Shown one piece after another: positions 53,944 through 63,153 of a DNA stretch of 64,000 nt (positions within the stretch are counted from its first letter, which is position 1; each line of letters opens with the position of its first letter). The stretch lies in contig JACZJV010000012.1 in NCBI GenBank assembly GCA_014860355.1, positions 112,212 to 176,211 of the forward strand. The letters are read 5' to 3'. The notes under the pieces are model-generated. The model was not told the DNA's origin, made no database searches, and saw only the letters and a program-made list of their open reading frames with translations. The stretch comes from Burkholderiales bacterium (GTDB lineage Bacteria > Pseudomonadota > Gammaproteobacteria > Burkholderiales > SG8-39). A program made the translations under genes and the position numbers.

Positions 53944-55547
53944 CGCGCAGCTTCGATCGCTACGCGTTCAAAATCGCTGCCGCGCTCGATCACGCTGCTT
54001 AGCAGCATCAGCTCGGAGCGTTCGCCGTAGACTTCCAGCACGCGCCCCGGCCGGTACCAGCCGGGAGCAAGGATCAGGGAGCTCGGCGACGACAGCGCCG
54101 GAAGTGCGGGGCAAAGGAGGGCGGGGACGAATTTTTCAGCCTTCGCGTTGATCCCGGTTGGCCGCACCGCCACTGCCTGCGGTATTCCCGGGATGACGCG
54201 AACCCCGACATGAAGGTCGTCCTTCTCGTCTGTACTGATCCAGCGCACCATGCCCACCAGGAAATTCTTTGCGTCGGCCGGCCGCACCGCGATCAGCTGG
54301 GTGTGGGTATAGCGCCCGCCGGCGGATGCGATCGGGCGCATGATGCGCAGTCCCGACACGCTCTCCTCCAACAGCTGCCAATCTTCGGTGGCATAGCCCC
54401 CGGCCGCTACAAACGCGTCGTCGAGGCGGGTGCTGGTATGGCCGAAGGTGGCGATCTCGTCGCGTTCGCGCCGCGTCAGCTGGGTCGCCAGTCCGGGCTG
54501 GCGGAAAATCTTGTTGCCGGAAATATGGAAATGCATGGAGACCATGGTGCTGCATGCCTTCGCTTTGGCGCTGACGCTGCGGCGCAATTGCGCGCGCGCG
54601 TTCTTGCCCTCGCACCAAAGACGGAACAGGAGCACCAGCAACTGCTCTACGCTGGGCATGGTGCAATCATCGCCCAGCCCCAGGCTGGCGGGTGACTCGC
54701 CCTTGCGCAGCAGCACCACGAACCTTTTCAGCTTGCGCGCTATCTCGCTGACATCGAGCCAGGCGCAGGCGCTGCGCCCGAGGGCGTCGGCTTCACGGTA
54801 GGCGCCGGTGGCTGCGGAAAAATCCAGCAGCAAGGGCGCCATGCCCTGGTTCTCGGGCGGAGGGCGCCGCACCGGCACCAGCCGGGCCCATTGCGACAGC
54901 CAGCGATATATCTGCGTCGACTGCCTTTGCATTTGCTCGCCGGGGTCTGCCTGCATGAACAGCAGCGCGCGCACATACACTTCGACACAGCTCACTTCCA
55001 GCTTTCTCACTGGATCGGCGACCGGCGTGGCGGTCTCGCCCGACTCGTCGGCGATGCGGTAAAACCCGTGCAGGGCCAACCAGTGGTTATCGGGGATGGT
55101 GTGATAAACGCGGCAGTGGTCGAACATGCTCGAGGCCACGCAGTCCAGCCCCCGCTGGCAGATGAGCGCAGTCCGGCTGTCGCGCTTGCCGGCGGTCACG
55201 CTCGCCAGGCAATGCTGGTATCCGATGAGCAGTTCCTGCCACAGCGCCGCCACCTGCCCGAAGATGCCGCGTTCCACCCGGGTTAGCGGCAGCGGTTTGT
55301 AGGCGAGTTTCTTGATCTGCTCCGTCTGCACGAAGTAGACGGGCAGGCGCAGCGCGTCCAGCACTTTGAGCCGTTCGGCAGCGGGCAGACTGTAGCGGTT
55401 CAGCTGGCGCAACTGCTCCAGCAAGCGGTTTTGCGAAGGCGCCACGTTGACCAGCGGCAAGTCGCGCAGCCATGCCGAGCAGGAGGCGGCGTCGGTGAAT
55501 TCCGGTTTTGCGTCGGCTGAGGTTTCGGGTAGCTTGAATTCGGACAT
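53940..55547 (-). CDS. Conserved protein of unknown function (535 aa)
   Basis: The start at 55547 (MSEFKLPETSADAK) is chosen as the clearest; 55568 adds seven residues. No signal peptide or membrane helix is seen. The N-terminal two-thirds look largely alpha-helical with regularly spaced aromatic residues (QIKKLAYKPLPLTRVERGIF, about 82-101). The C-terminal third contains a likely small beta domain, with LIAVRPADAKNFLVGMVRWI (about 428-447), RVIPGIPQAVAVRPTG and PGWYRPGRVLEVYG. The C-terminal beta region is suggestive of the fold of PilZ-like proteins, but I see no RxxxR or DxSxxG motif and do not name it. It converges on phoR with the stops sharing a CTAG. Confidence 0.7.
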   Translation of the reverse strand: MSEFKLPETSADAKPEFTDAASCSAWLRDLPLVNVAPSQNRLLEQLRQLNRYSLPAAERLKVLDALRLPVYFVQTEQIKKLAYKPLPLTRVERGIFGQVAALWQELLIGYQHCLASVTAGKRDSRTALICQRGLDCVASSMFDHCRVYHTIPDNHWLALHGFYRIADESGETATPVADPVRKLEVSCVEVYVRALLFMQADPGEQMQRQSTQIYRWLSQWARLVPVRRPPPENQGMAPLLLDFSAATGAYREADALGRSACAWLDVSEIARKLKRFVVLLRKGESPASLGLGDDCTMPSVEQLLVLLFRLWCEGKNARAQLRRSVSAKAKACSTMVSMHFHISGNKIFRQPGLATQLTRRERDEIATFGHTSTRLDDAFVAAGGYATEDWQLLEESVSGLRIMRPIASAGGRYTHTQLIAVRPADAKNFLVGMVRWISTDEKDDLHVGVRVIPGIPQAVAVRPTGINAKAEKFVPALLCPALPALSSPSSLILAPGWYRPGRVLEVYGERSELMLLSSVIERGSDFERVAIEAAR

Positions 55548-55674
55548 GGGCGTCAATGGTGCCGTCAAATCGCCGGAAAAAGCAAGAGGAGTCCTACCAC
55601 CGGTGGTACTTGAACCGGGGTGTAGGGCGGCGCAATGCCGAGCTCGAAGCGCAAGCGCGGCATCGACCTGGCGC

Positions 55675-56106
55675 TCATTCTGCCACTGCCTGCAACAACT
55701 TGCGCAATTCCAGCTTCAGCCCAGCGCTGTCTACCGGCCGGGGCATGCCGGGGCGCCGCGCCTGGCTCCAGACGGAGCCGGGAAAATGCTTGTCATCGGC
55801 AAAACGCGGAATCACGTGCCAGTGCAGGTGCGCCACCATGTTGCCCAGGCTGGCGAGGTTGATCTTCGCCGGCCGCATCGATAGGCGCAAGGCCTGCTCG
55901 GTCGCAAACACCACGCGCATCAGCCTGTGTCTGGTCGCCGCGTCGAGGTCGGTCATTTCGCCCACGTGCCGGTTGAAGATCACGCGGCAGAATCCCGGAT
56001 AATCGCGGTCCCCGATCAGGACTACACGGCACAGGGCATCCTGCCACAGCGTTTCCCCTGCGGCAGAATCGCACAGTTCACAGAGGTCGGCTGCCGGTTC
56101 CTTCAT
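55675..56106 (-). CDS. HIT-family protein, second paralogue
   Basis: A 143-aa histidine-triad protein. The active site is HLHWHVIPRF (about 94-103), an HxHxH triad with Trp in place of the usual hydrophobic residue, seen in the HIT subfamily found beside flavin oxidoreductases. The N-terminal CELCDSAAG is a CxxC pair. It probably hydrolyses a nucleotide conjugate. Compared with the gene at 2144-2557 it has a longer C-terminus and the HLHWH variant, so the two are not recent copies. It is 112 bp downstream of the large oxidoreductase on the same strand. Confidence 0.88.
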   Translation of the reverse strand: MKEPAADLCELCDSAAGETLWQDALCRVVLIGDRDYPGFCRVIFNRHVGEMTDLDAATRHRLMRVVFATEQALRLSMRPAKINLASLGNMVAHLHWHVIPRFADDKHFPGSVWSQARRPGMPRPVDSAGLKLELRKLLQAVAE

Positions 56107-56217
56107 TTCGGGACAGCTGCTCCAGCGCCTGATGTTGTGATTCGTTCACGCCGCGGCGCGAGCGGCCCCTAGACCCGGGGCACTCGCTGCGCCGCAGTTT
56201 CAGCATAGCAGATTCGG

Positions 56218-59200
56218 TCACAGGAGCACACGTTCGATCCCGCCCTGGTTTGCCTTGGCCACGTATTCGGACATCCAGTCTGGACCGAGCAGGTGCCTGG
56301 CGATCTCGACCACGATATAGTCGGCGCCGGTGCCCGCGTCCTCGCTGAATCGCGCCAGGCCCTGCAGGCAGGAGGGGCAGGAGGTAAGCACCTTGACTTC
56401 GCCCCGGAAGCTGTCATTGCCGGCTCCGGCGCGGACCGCCGCCACGCCCTTCCTGATTTCCTCCTCCTTGCGAAAGCGCACCTGGGTCGAAATGTCGGGC
56501 CGGGTCAGCGCCAGCGTGCCCGCTTCGCCGCAGCAGCGTTCATTCAGCGCCACCTCGGCGCCCATCAGCTGGTTGACCACCTTGAGCGGCTGATAGGTTT
56601 TCATCGGCGTGTGGCAGGGGTCGTGGTAGAGATAGCGCACGCCGGCCACGCCCTCGAGCTTCACCCCTTGTTCCAGCAGGTACTCATGGATGTCGAGCAG
56701 CCGGCAGCCGGGGAAGATCTTGTCGAATTCGTACTTCTGCAGCTGGTCCATGCAGGTGCCGCAGGACACGATCACCGTCTTGATGTCGAGATAATTGAGG
56801 GTGTTGGCGACGCGATGAAACAGTACGCGGTTGTCGGTGATGATGCGCCTGCCCTCTTCCTCCTCGCCGGCGGCGGTCTGCGGGTAGCCGCAGCACAAAT
56901 AGCCCGGCGGCAGCACGCACTGCGCGCCGATGGAGTAGAGCATCGCCTGCGTAGCCAGCCCTACCTGGCTGAACAGGCGCTCGGAACCGCAGCCGGGGAA
57001 GTAGAACACCGCGTCCGAGTCTTCGGTCACTTTGGTCGGATCGCGGATGATGGGCACGATGTGGCGGTCCTCCAGCTCGAGCAGCGCCCGCGCGGTGCGC
57101 TTGGGCAGATTGCCCGGCATCGGCTTGTTGACGAAGTGTATGACCTGCGCGCGCACGTCCGGCCGCCCTACCGTTGCCGGCGGCCGCCGCGCCTGGCGCT
57201 GCGCGAGGCCGAGCATTTTCGCGGCGCGGTGGGCGAGCCGCTGCGCGCGGTAACCCCATTCGATCATCACCGCGCGGGCGATCTTGATGGTGTTCGGGTT
57301 GGTCGCGTTCAGAAACAGCATCGAGGCTGCGGTGCCGGGGTTGAATTTCTTCTTTCCCTGCTTGCGCAGCACGTTGCGCATGGCAATCGAGACGTCGCCG
57401 AAATCGATGTCCACCGGGCAGGGGTTGGCGCACTTGTGGCACACGGTGCAATGATCGGCGACGTCGCCGAATTCGTCGAAATGCCTGAGCGATATTCCGC
57501 GCCGCGTCTGCTCCTCGTAGAGAAACGCCTCGATCAGGAGCGAGGTGGCGAGAATCTTGTTTCTCGGGCTGTAGAGCAGGTTGGCGCGCGGCACGTGGGT
57601 CGCGCACACCGGCTTGCACTTGCCGCAGCGCAGGCAGTCCTTGATCGAATCGGCGATGCTGCCGGTCTCCGACTGCTCCATGATCAGCGATTCGGCCCCG
57701 AGCAGGCTGAAGCTCGGCGTATACGCGTTGCGCAGGTCCCCGCCCGCGAGCAGCTTGCCGGCGTTGAAGCGGCCGTGCGGATCGGTCTTTTCCTTGTAAC
57801 TGCGGAACGCCTCGATTTCGTGCGGGTCGAGGTATTCGAGCTTGGTGATGCCGATGCCGTGCTCGCCCGAGATCACTCCGTCCAGGGATTTCGCCAGCTG
57901 CATGATGCGCGCCACCGCCGCGTTTGCCTGGCGCAGCATGTCGTAGTTGTCGGAATTGACGGGAATGTTGGTGTGCACATTGCCGTCGCCGGCGTGCATG
58001 TGCAGCGCCACGAATACGCGCGCCTTGAGCACGCGCTGGTGAATCGCGTAACAGCCTTCGAGAATGCGGTGGAATACCAGCCCGTCGAACAGCTGCCGCA
58101 GTTGGGCGCGCACTTCGTCTTTCCATGACACGCGCACGCTATGGTCCTGCAGCAGCGAGAATATGGTTTTCCCGGCGTGGGTCACCGCGGCTAGGCCCGG
58201 TACCGTGTCGATGCGCGCCTCGGCCACCGGCAGGTCGAGGTTGTCGAGCAGATACTGCCAGCGCGCGCGCGTTCTGACGAGGAGTTCGCGCGCGGCCTCG
58301 CGCCGGTCGCCCAGAAACTCGGGCGCGGGCAGCGTTTCCCCGTGCTGGGCCAGCGGCAGTTCCCCCTGAAAATACTCGTCCAGGGCATCGAGCAGCGCAA
58401 GCTTGTTCGCAATCGACAGTTCGATGTTGATGCGCTCGATGCCGTCGGAATACTCGCCCAGGCGTTCGAGCGGAATGACCACGTCTTCGTTGATCTTGAA
58501 GGCATTGGTGTGCTTGGCGATGGCCGCGGTGCGGGCGCGGTCGAGCCAGAACGTACGCCGCGTCTCGGCCGTGACGGCGACGAAGCCTTCGCCGCCGCGG
58601 GCATTGGCGATGCGCACCACCTGCGACGCCGCTGCGGCCACGGCGGCGTCGCTGTCGCCGACGATGTCGCCGATCAGCACCATTTTCGGCCGGCCTGCGC
58701 CTCCCGCCTGGCGCTTGGCCTTGGTCGCGTAGCCGACGGCCTTCAGATAGCGCTCGTCCATATGCTCCAGCCCGGCGAGCATCACCGGGGGCTCGCCTGC
58801 GGCGACCCTGCCGGCGCGGGTGTCGAGGTAGCGCGTGATTTCGACGATGGCCGGCACCGAGTCGCGCACCTGGCCGAAAAATTCCAGGCATACGGTGCGG
58901 ATCGAGGCCGGCATCTTGTGCAGGATGAAGCGCGCCGAGGTGATAATGCCGTCGCAACCTTCCTTCTGGATGCCGGGCAGCCCGGCGAGGAACTTGTCGG
59001 TTACGTCCTTGCCCAGCCCCGCCTTGCGAAAGCGCGCGCCGGGTATCTCCAGGATCGCGGGCTCGCCGTGGGGAGTGCGGCCGTCGCGGCGAAAGCGCTG
59101 CACCTGGAAGCGCGTCATAGCGGCCTCGTGGATCTTGCCCAGGTTGTGATCCAGGCGCGTGACCTCGAGGCAGTAGCCGTTCGCGTCGACCATGCGCCAG

Positions 59201-60144
59201 GAGGCGAGGTTGTCCAGGGCAGTGCCCCATAGCACCGCTTTCTTGCCGCCGGCGTTCATGGCGACGTTGCCGCCGATGCAGGAGGCGTCGGCCGAGGTCG
59301 GATCGACCGCGAACACATGTCCGGCTGCTTCGGCGGCCTCCATTACGCGTTTGGTCACCACCCCCGCGCCGCAGTGCACGGTCGCGACTGGGCGAGCCAC
59401 GCCCGGCAGCCGCACCTCCTCGACCGCACCCAGCGCGTCGAGCTTCTCCGTGTTGATGACCGCCGACAGCTGCGTGAGCGGAACCGCGCCGCCGGTGTAG
59501 CCGGTGCCGCCGCCGCGCGGGATGATGGTGAGGCCGAGTTCGATGCAGTCGCGCACCACCGCGGCAACTTCGTCTTCGCGGTCGGGGTGGATGACGACGA
59601 ACGGATATTCGACACGCCAGTCGGTGGCGTCGGTGACGTGGGAGACGCGCGCCAGACCGTCGAACTGGATGTTGTCCCGATGCGTGCTGCGGGCCAATTT
59701 CTTGAGCGCGAGGCGGCGCAGCGACGCCACGGCGGCGAAACCGGCGCCGAAGGCTACGATCGCCGCGCGCGCGCGCTCGATCAGAAAAGTGACCTTCTGC
59801 GCGCGCGCGCCCTGCTGCGCCCTGGTTGGCTCATCGGCGCCGGCTTCGGCCAGATGCTGCACGCGGCGCTTTTCGATTTCGTCCAGACGGTGGTGCATGG
59901 CCGCGATCAGCGCCGCCCGCCGGCCGGGGTTGTCCTGCAGATCGTCCTGCAGGTAGGGGTTGCGCGACACCACCCAGATATCGCCCAGGACCTCGTAGAG
60001 CATGCGCGCCGAGCGGCCGGTAACGCGTTCCAGGCGCAGTTCGCGCAGCGCCTCCCAGGCTGGTTCGCCGAGCAGGCGCAGCACGATCTCGCGATCGGAA
60101 AACGAAGTGTAGTTGTAGGGAATTTCGCGCAGGCGGGCAGTCAT
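56218..60144 (-). CDS. Giant FAD/iron-sulfur oxidoreductase with DUF3683 domain
   Basis: A 1,308-aa fusion. The second ATG, 60144, is preferred because TAAGGG stands six bases before it. An N-terminal DUF3683 region (about 1-150) leads to a FAD-binding domain of the D-lactate dehydrogenase/GlcD type ([19 protein letters not shown] at about 186-204, [17 protein letters not shown] at about 210-226). An FAD-oxidase C domain holds [13 protein letters not shown]. Two ferredoxin-type clusters follow ([11 protein letters not shown] and [14 protein letters not shown]). Then come two cysteine-rich CCG motifs of the heterodisulfide-reductase type ([20 protein letters not shown]). It resembles a fused GlcDEF/LldEF-like 2-hydroxyacid dehydrogenase. 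The natural substrate is not known. Confidence 0.9.
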   Translation of the reverse strand: MTARLREIPYNYTSFSDREIVLRLLGEPAWEALRELRLERVTGRSARMLYEVLGDIWVVSRNPYLQDDLQDNPGRRAALIAAMHHRLDEIEKRRVQHLAEAGADEPTRAQQGARAQKVTFLIERARAAIVAFGAGFAAVASLRRLALKKLARSTHRDNIQFDGLARVSHVTDATDWRVEYPFVVIHPDREDEVAAVVRDCIELGLTIIPRGGGTGYTGGAVPLTQLSAVINTEKLDALGAVEEVRLPGVARPVATVHCGAGVVTKRVMEAAEAAGHVFAVDPTSADASCIGGNVAMNAGGKKAVLWGTALDNLASWRMVDANGYCLEVTRLDHNLGKIHEAAMTRFQVQRFRRDGRTPHGEPAILEIPGARFRKAGLGKDVTDKFLAGLPGIQKEGCDGIITSARFILHKMPASIRTVCLEFFGQVRDSVPAIVEITRYLDTRAGRVAAGEPPVMLAGLEHMDERYLKAVGYATKAKRQAGGAGRPKMVLIGDIVGDSDAAVAAAASQVVRIANARGGEGFVAVTAETRRTFWLDRARTAAIAKHTNAFKINEDVVIPLERLGEYSDGIERINIELSIANKLALLDALDEYFQGELPLAQHGETLPAPEFLGDRREAARELLVRTRARWQYLLDNLDLPVAEARIDTVPGLAAVTHAGKTIFSLLQDHSVRVSWKDEVRAQLRQLFDGLVFHRILEGCYAIHQRVLKARVFVALHMHAGDGNVHTNIPVNSDNYDMLRQANAAVARIMQLAKSLDGVISGEHGIGITKLEYLDPHEIEAFRSYKEKTDPHGRFNAGKLLAGGDLRNAYTPSFSLLGAESLIMEQSETGSIADSIKDCLRCGKCKPVCATHVPRANLLYSPRNKILATSLLIEAFLYEEQTRRGISLRHFDEFGDVADHCTVCHKCANPCPVDIDFGDVSIAMRNVLRKQGKKKFNPGTAASMLFLNATNPNTIKIARAVMIEWGYRAQRLAHRAAKMLGLAQRQARRPPATVGRPDVRAQVIHFVNKPMPGNLPKRTARALLELEDRHIVPIIRDPTKVTEDSDAVFYFPGCGSERLFSQVGLATQAMLYSIGAQCVLPPGYLCCGYPQTAAGEEEEGRRIITDNRVLFHRVANTLNYLDIKTVIVSCGTCMDQLQKYEFDKIFPGCRLLDIHEYLLEQGVKLEGVAGVRYLYHDPCHTPMKTYQPLKVVNQLMGAEVALNERCCGEAGTLALTRPDISTQVRFRKEEEIRKGVAAVRAGAGNDSFRGEVKVLTSCPSCLQGLARFSEDAGTGADYIVVEIARHLLGPDWMSEYVAKANQGGIERVLL

Positions 60145-60160
60145 CGGCATCCCTTAGCCA

Positions 60161-60973
60161 TCAGCGCGCGTCGGCGGCGGTCCCGGTCTGCGCCTGCGGG
60201 GCGGCGTCCGGCGCCGGGAAGATGTCGCGATAGCTGGCGTAGAAGCTCGCAAACAGGGTGGGAACGTAGGTGAGCATGACCGGCAGCATCACCAGCACGA
60301 ATGCATCCTGCGATCTGTCGCCGAGCAGTCCGCGCACCAACAGCGCGAGCACGAACAAGGCGAAGCTGCAGATCGCGCTCAGCAACATCAGGGCGAGGCC
60401 GTAGGCGAAAAAAGCGCGCCAGTTGCTCAGTACGGCAAAAAAACTGTAGAACAGGGCCTGCAGGGCCGGCAGGTCGCGCCACACCGACAGGGCGGGCGCA
60501 AACCAGAAGGCGGCCAGCACCGGCAGGTACAGGGCACCGGCGAGCATCGCAGCGCCGGCCAGGCTGCCGTCCTCAAACGCCGCGGCAGGCGGCTTCTCGC
60601 CGAACACCATCAACTGCAGCAGCAGCCCGCCGTCGACCAGAGCCGACAAACCGAGGATGGCGAGACCGCTCGCGAGGTAGAGGCCGCCCTGCCCGAGCAG
60701 CGCCCGCAGGTTCGACCTGAATCCGGAGAACAGCAGATCGAAGCGCAGCTTGCGGCCCTGGTCGAGTTCCCGGCTCGTGATCATGAAACTGGCCGAGAAG
60801 GCGGGAATCAGCACGGTAGCCGCAAACCATCCGAATACCGGGATCATGCCCAGTATCTGCATCAGCATGATGTAGGACAGCGTCAGGAACGCCCACATCG
60901 CCGGGCTCTTGCGAAACAGCGCAAAGCCGGTCAGCACCCAGTTCCAGCCTTTGCTTGCGGGGACAGTGTTCAT
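60161..60973 (-). CDS. BPSS1780-family membrane protein
   Basis: A 270-aa protein of about six membrane helices. The N-terminal GWNWVLTGFALFRKSPAMW is typical of the BPSS1780 family of unknown function. Helices are visible at about 26-47, 52-75, 95-115, 140-165, 195-220 and 230-250. It starts 25 bp after thrB ends and stops 16 bp before the large oxidoreductase, so these genes probably share a transcript. Confidence 0.8.
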   Translation of the reverse strand: MNTVPASKGWNWVLTGFALFRKSPAMWAFLTLSYIMLMQILGMIPVFGWFAATVLIPAFSASFMITSRELDQGRKLRFDLLFSGFRSNLRALLGQGGLYLASGLAILGLSALVDGGLLLQLMVFGEKPPAAAFEDGSLAGAAMLAGALYLPVLAAFWFAPALSVWRDLPALQALFYSFFAVLSNWRAFFAYGLALMLLSAICSFALFVLALLVRGLLGDRSQDAFVLVMLPVMLTYVPTLFASFYASYRDIFPAPDAAPQAQTGTAADAR

Positions 60974-60998
60974 GTTTTCTGCGCCAGCTCGTGCCGCA

Positions 60999-61943
60999 CT
61001 AGACCCACGGCGCATCCGCGCCATGGGCGATGCGCAGTTCGAGGATGCGGCGGAAGTGTTCGGGGTCGTGCGCATGCACCAGTTCGCCCGGGCGCGGCAG
61101 GTAAAAATCGTACAGCCGCGACAACCAGAATCTGAGCGCCGCCGCGCGCAACATGAGCGGCCAGGCTACGCCCTCCGCCGCAGTGAAACACCGCCTTGCG
61201 TGGTAGGCGGCAAGCAGCGCGTGCGATCGCGGCGCATCGATTCCGCCACCCGGGTGCACACACCAGTCGTTGAGCGTAACCGCCACGTCGAACAACAGAT
61301 TGTCGATGCCGGCGAAGTAGAAATCGATCACCCCGCCGATGCGCTCGCCCGCGAACAGCACGTTGTCGCGGAACAAGTCGGCATGGATCGGCCCGCGCGG
61401 CAGGTCCGCGCGCATTCGCTGCGCCTGGAATTCGAGTTCCGAGCGCAACAGCTCGGCGCGCGCCGCATCGAGGAAAGGGCTCACCTTGGGCGCGGCCTCG
61501 CGCCACCAGCGCGGACCGCGCGGATTCTCGAGCTTGCCCTCATAGGACTGACCGGCGAGATGTATCTCGGCGAGCGTGGCGCCGACTTCGCCGCAGTGTG
61601 CCGGAGAGGGCGCGGTGAGCGCTTCGCCCTGCAGCCGCGACATCAGCGCCGCCGGTTTGCCGTTCAGTTCAGAAAACATCCGGCCCTTGAGATCGACGGC
61701 CGGTGCCGGGCAGGGTATTCCGTGCTGCGCCAGGTGCGCAAGCAGTCCCAGATAAAACGGCAGTTCGGCCGGCGTGAGTTTTTCGAACAAGGTCAGCACG
61801 TAGCTTCCGCCGCTGGTGGTCACGAAGTAATTGGTATTCTCAATGCCTGCGGCGATGCCTTGCATCCGCACCAGGGTTCCGAGGCGGTAGAGCGCAAGCC
61901 AAACGGACAACTGCTCGGGTGTGACCGGGGTGAAGACAGACAT
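60999..61943 (-). CDS. thrB: Homoserine kinase (APH-type)
   Basis: A 314-aa ThrB of the aminoglycoside-phosphotransferase-like family used by many proteobacteria, distinct from the GHMP type of E. coli. The start MSVFTPVTPEQLSVWL matches the family. YVLTLFEK carries the ATP-binding lysine, and IHADLFRDNVLFAG the catalytic loop with Asp, followed by GVIDFYFAG. It phosphorylates homoserine on the way to threonine. Upstream neighbour DUF2782 and downstream BPSS1780 recur around thrB in betaproteobacteria. Confidence 0.93.
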   Translation of the reverse strand: MSVFTPVTPEQLSVWLALYRLGTLVRMQGIAAGIENTNYFVTTSGGSYVLTLFEKLTPAELPFYLGLLAHLAQHGIPCPAPAVDLKGRMFSELNGKPAALMSRLQGEALTAPSPAHCGEVGATLAEIHLAGQSYEGKLENPRGPRWWREAAPKVSPFLDAARAELLRSELEFQAQRMRADLPRGPIHADLFRDNVLFAGERIGGVIDFYFAGIDNLLFDVAVTLNDWCVHPGGGIDAPRSHALLAAYHARRCFTAAEGVAWPLMLRAAALRFWLSRLYDFYLPRPGELVHAHDPEHFRRILELRIAHGADAPWV

Positions 61944-62024
61944 GCGGGCAATGGGCGATTAGCCGGAAGGGATGGGGCTGCGCAGGTGCACCCCGCAGTC
62001 CCTATGTTAGACCGGGCAACCGGT

Positions 62025-62360
62025 TCAGAATGTATGAATCACCCACTGCGGCACGCGCAGGCCGGAGTCGAGCGAATCCCTACGTATCATCGAGCCATCA
62101 CCTGTTTCGTCGATCAGAAAGTAGGGAACGCCGTGCGGCGGAGTCACTTTCATCGCGTAGAGTTTGCCGTTGACGCGGTACTCCTCCACCTTGTTTTCGC
62201 CGCGCTTGGTGATGGTCACCTGCGGTTCAAGCGCCGGGTCGAGCGCGAGACCCGGCGGCGGAGGGGGCGGCTCGGGCAAGGGCTCGAGCTTGGGCGGTTG
62301 CTGCGCTGCGAGCGGAAGCGCAATTCCGAGTAGTGCGATTGCAAACAGGCGGCGCATCAT
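62025..62360 (-). CDS. DUF2782 domain exported protein
   Basis: A 111-aa protein with a signal peptide (MMRRLFAIALLGIALPLAAQ), a proline-rich stretch (about residues 22-40) and the DUF2782 core with TITKRGENKVEEYRVNGKLY (about 49-68). Family function is unknown. It is commonly found next to thrB and polA, as here. Confidence 0.88.
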   Translation of the reverse strand: MMRRLFAIALLGIALPLAAQQPPKLEPLPEPPPPPPGLALDPALEPQVTITKRGENKVEEYRVNGKLYAMKVTPPHGVPYFLIDETGDGSMIRRDSLDSGLRVPQWVIHTF

Positions 62361-62418
62361 GGCTTCCGATTCGGGTATTGTTCGCTAATGGCGGATTTTA
62401 GCAGATTCGCGCCCCGCC

Positions 62419-63141
62419 TCAGAGATTGAGCAGATTCTCGCGTTCTGCCGGCAATGGCGCGAACCCCCTTTTTTCATAATACTTGAATATCGCTTCGACG
62501 ACCGCTGCCGGATCATCGATCGTTTGCACCAGATCGAGGTCGGCAGGATCGATCATGTGTTCCGCCTGCAAGCGCTCGCGGAACCAGTCTAGCAGCCCGT
62601 TCCAGAACGGGGAGTGCACCAGGATGATAGGCATTTTGCGCGTCTTGCCGGTCTGGACCAGCGTGAGCGCTTCGGACAACTCGTCCAGCGTGCCGAATCC
62701 CCCCGGCAGCACGACATAGGCGGTGGCGAATTTGACGAAGCTGACCTTGCGCGCGAAAAAATGGTGGAAGGTGAGGCTGATGTCCTGGAAACGGTTGCTG
62801 AGCTGCTCATTGGGCAACTGGATGTTGAGTCCCACCGAGGGCGATTTGCCGAAGTAGGCCCCCTTGTTGGCCGCTTCCATTATTCCAGGGCCGCCGCCGG
62901 AGATCACCGAGAAACCGGCGTCGGAGAGCAGCCGCGCGATCTTCTCGGCCAGCAGGAAATAGGGCGAATCCACCGGCGCGCGCGCGCTGCCGAATATGCT
63001 CACCGCCGGGCGGATCTGCGCCAGGCGTTCCGTGGCTTCGACGAATTCTGACATAATCCCGAATATCCGCCAGGACTCGCGCGCGTTGTGGGCCATGTCG
63101 GCTGCACCGGCGTCGGCCGGCCGCGGAAGTTTTCCATTCAT
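62419..63141 (-). CDS. LOG-family protein (TIGR00730 type)
   Basis: A 240-aa protein of the LOG family. SIFGSARAP and SGGGPGIMEAANKGA hold the nucleotide-binding loops and PGGFGTLDE the catalytic motif. LOG proteins in plants and actinobacteria hydrolyse cytokinin riboside 5'-monophosphate; bacterial members more generally release ribose 5-phosphate from nucleotides. The start could be 63141, 63096 or 63054. I give 63141 because homologues carry the ESWRIFGIM segment before EFVEATERL, though the 12-bp spacing to the divergent polA start makes 63096 attractive. Confidence 0.88.
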   Translation of the reverse strand: MNGKLPRPADAGAADMAHNARESWRIFGIMSEFVEATERLAQIRPAVSIFGSARAPVDSPYFLLAEKIARLLSDAGFSVISGGGPGIMEAANKGAYFGKSPSVGLNIQLPNEQLSNRFQDISLTFHHFFARKVSFVKFATAYVVLPGGFGTLDELSEALTLVQTGKTRKMPIILVHSPFWNGLLDWFRERLQAEHMIDPADLDLVQTIDDPAAVVEAIFKYYEKRGFAPLPAERENLLNL

Positions 63142-63153
63142 ACCCGTGTCTCT

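Noticed and set aside
56293..58128. A 611-codon plus-strand frame opposite the large oxidoreductase
   Set aside because: Antisense shadow of a gene with conserved FAD and iron-sulfur motifs; the product resembles no protein.
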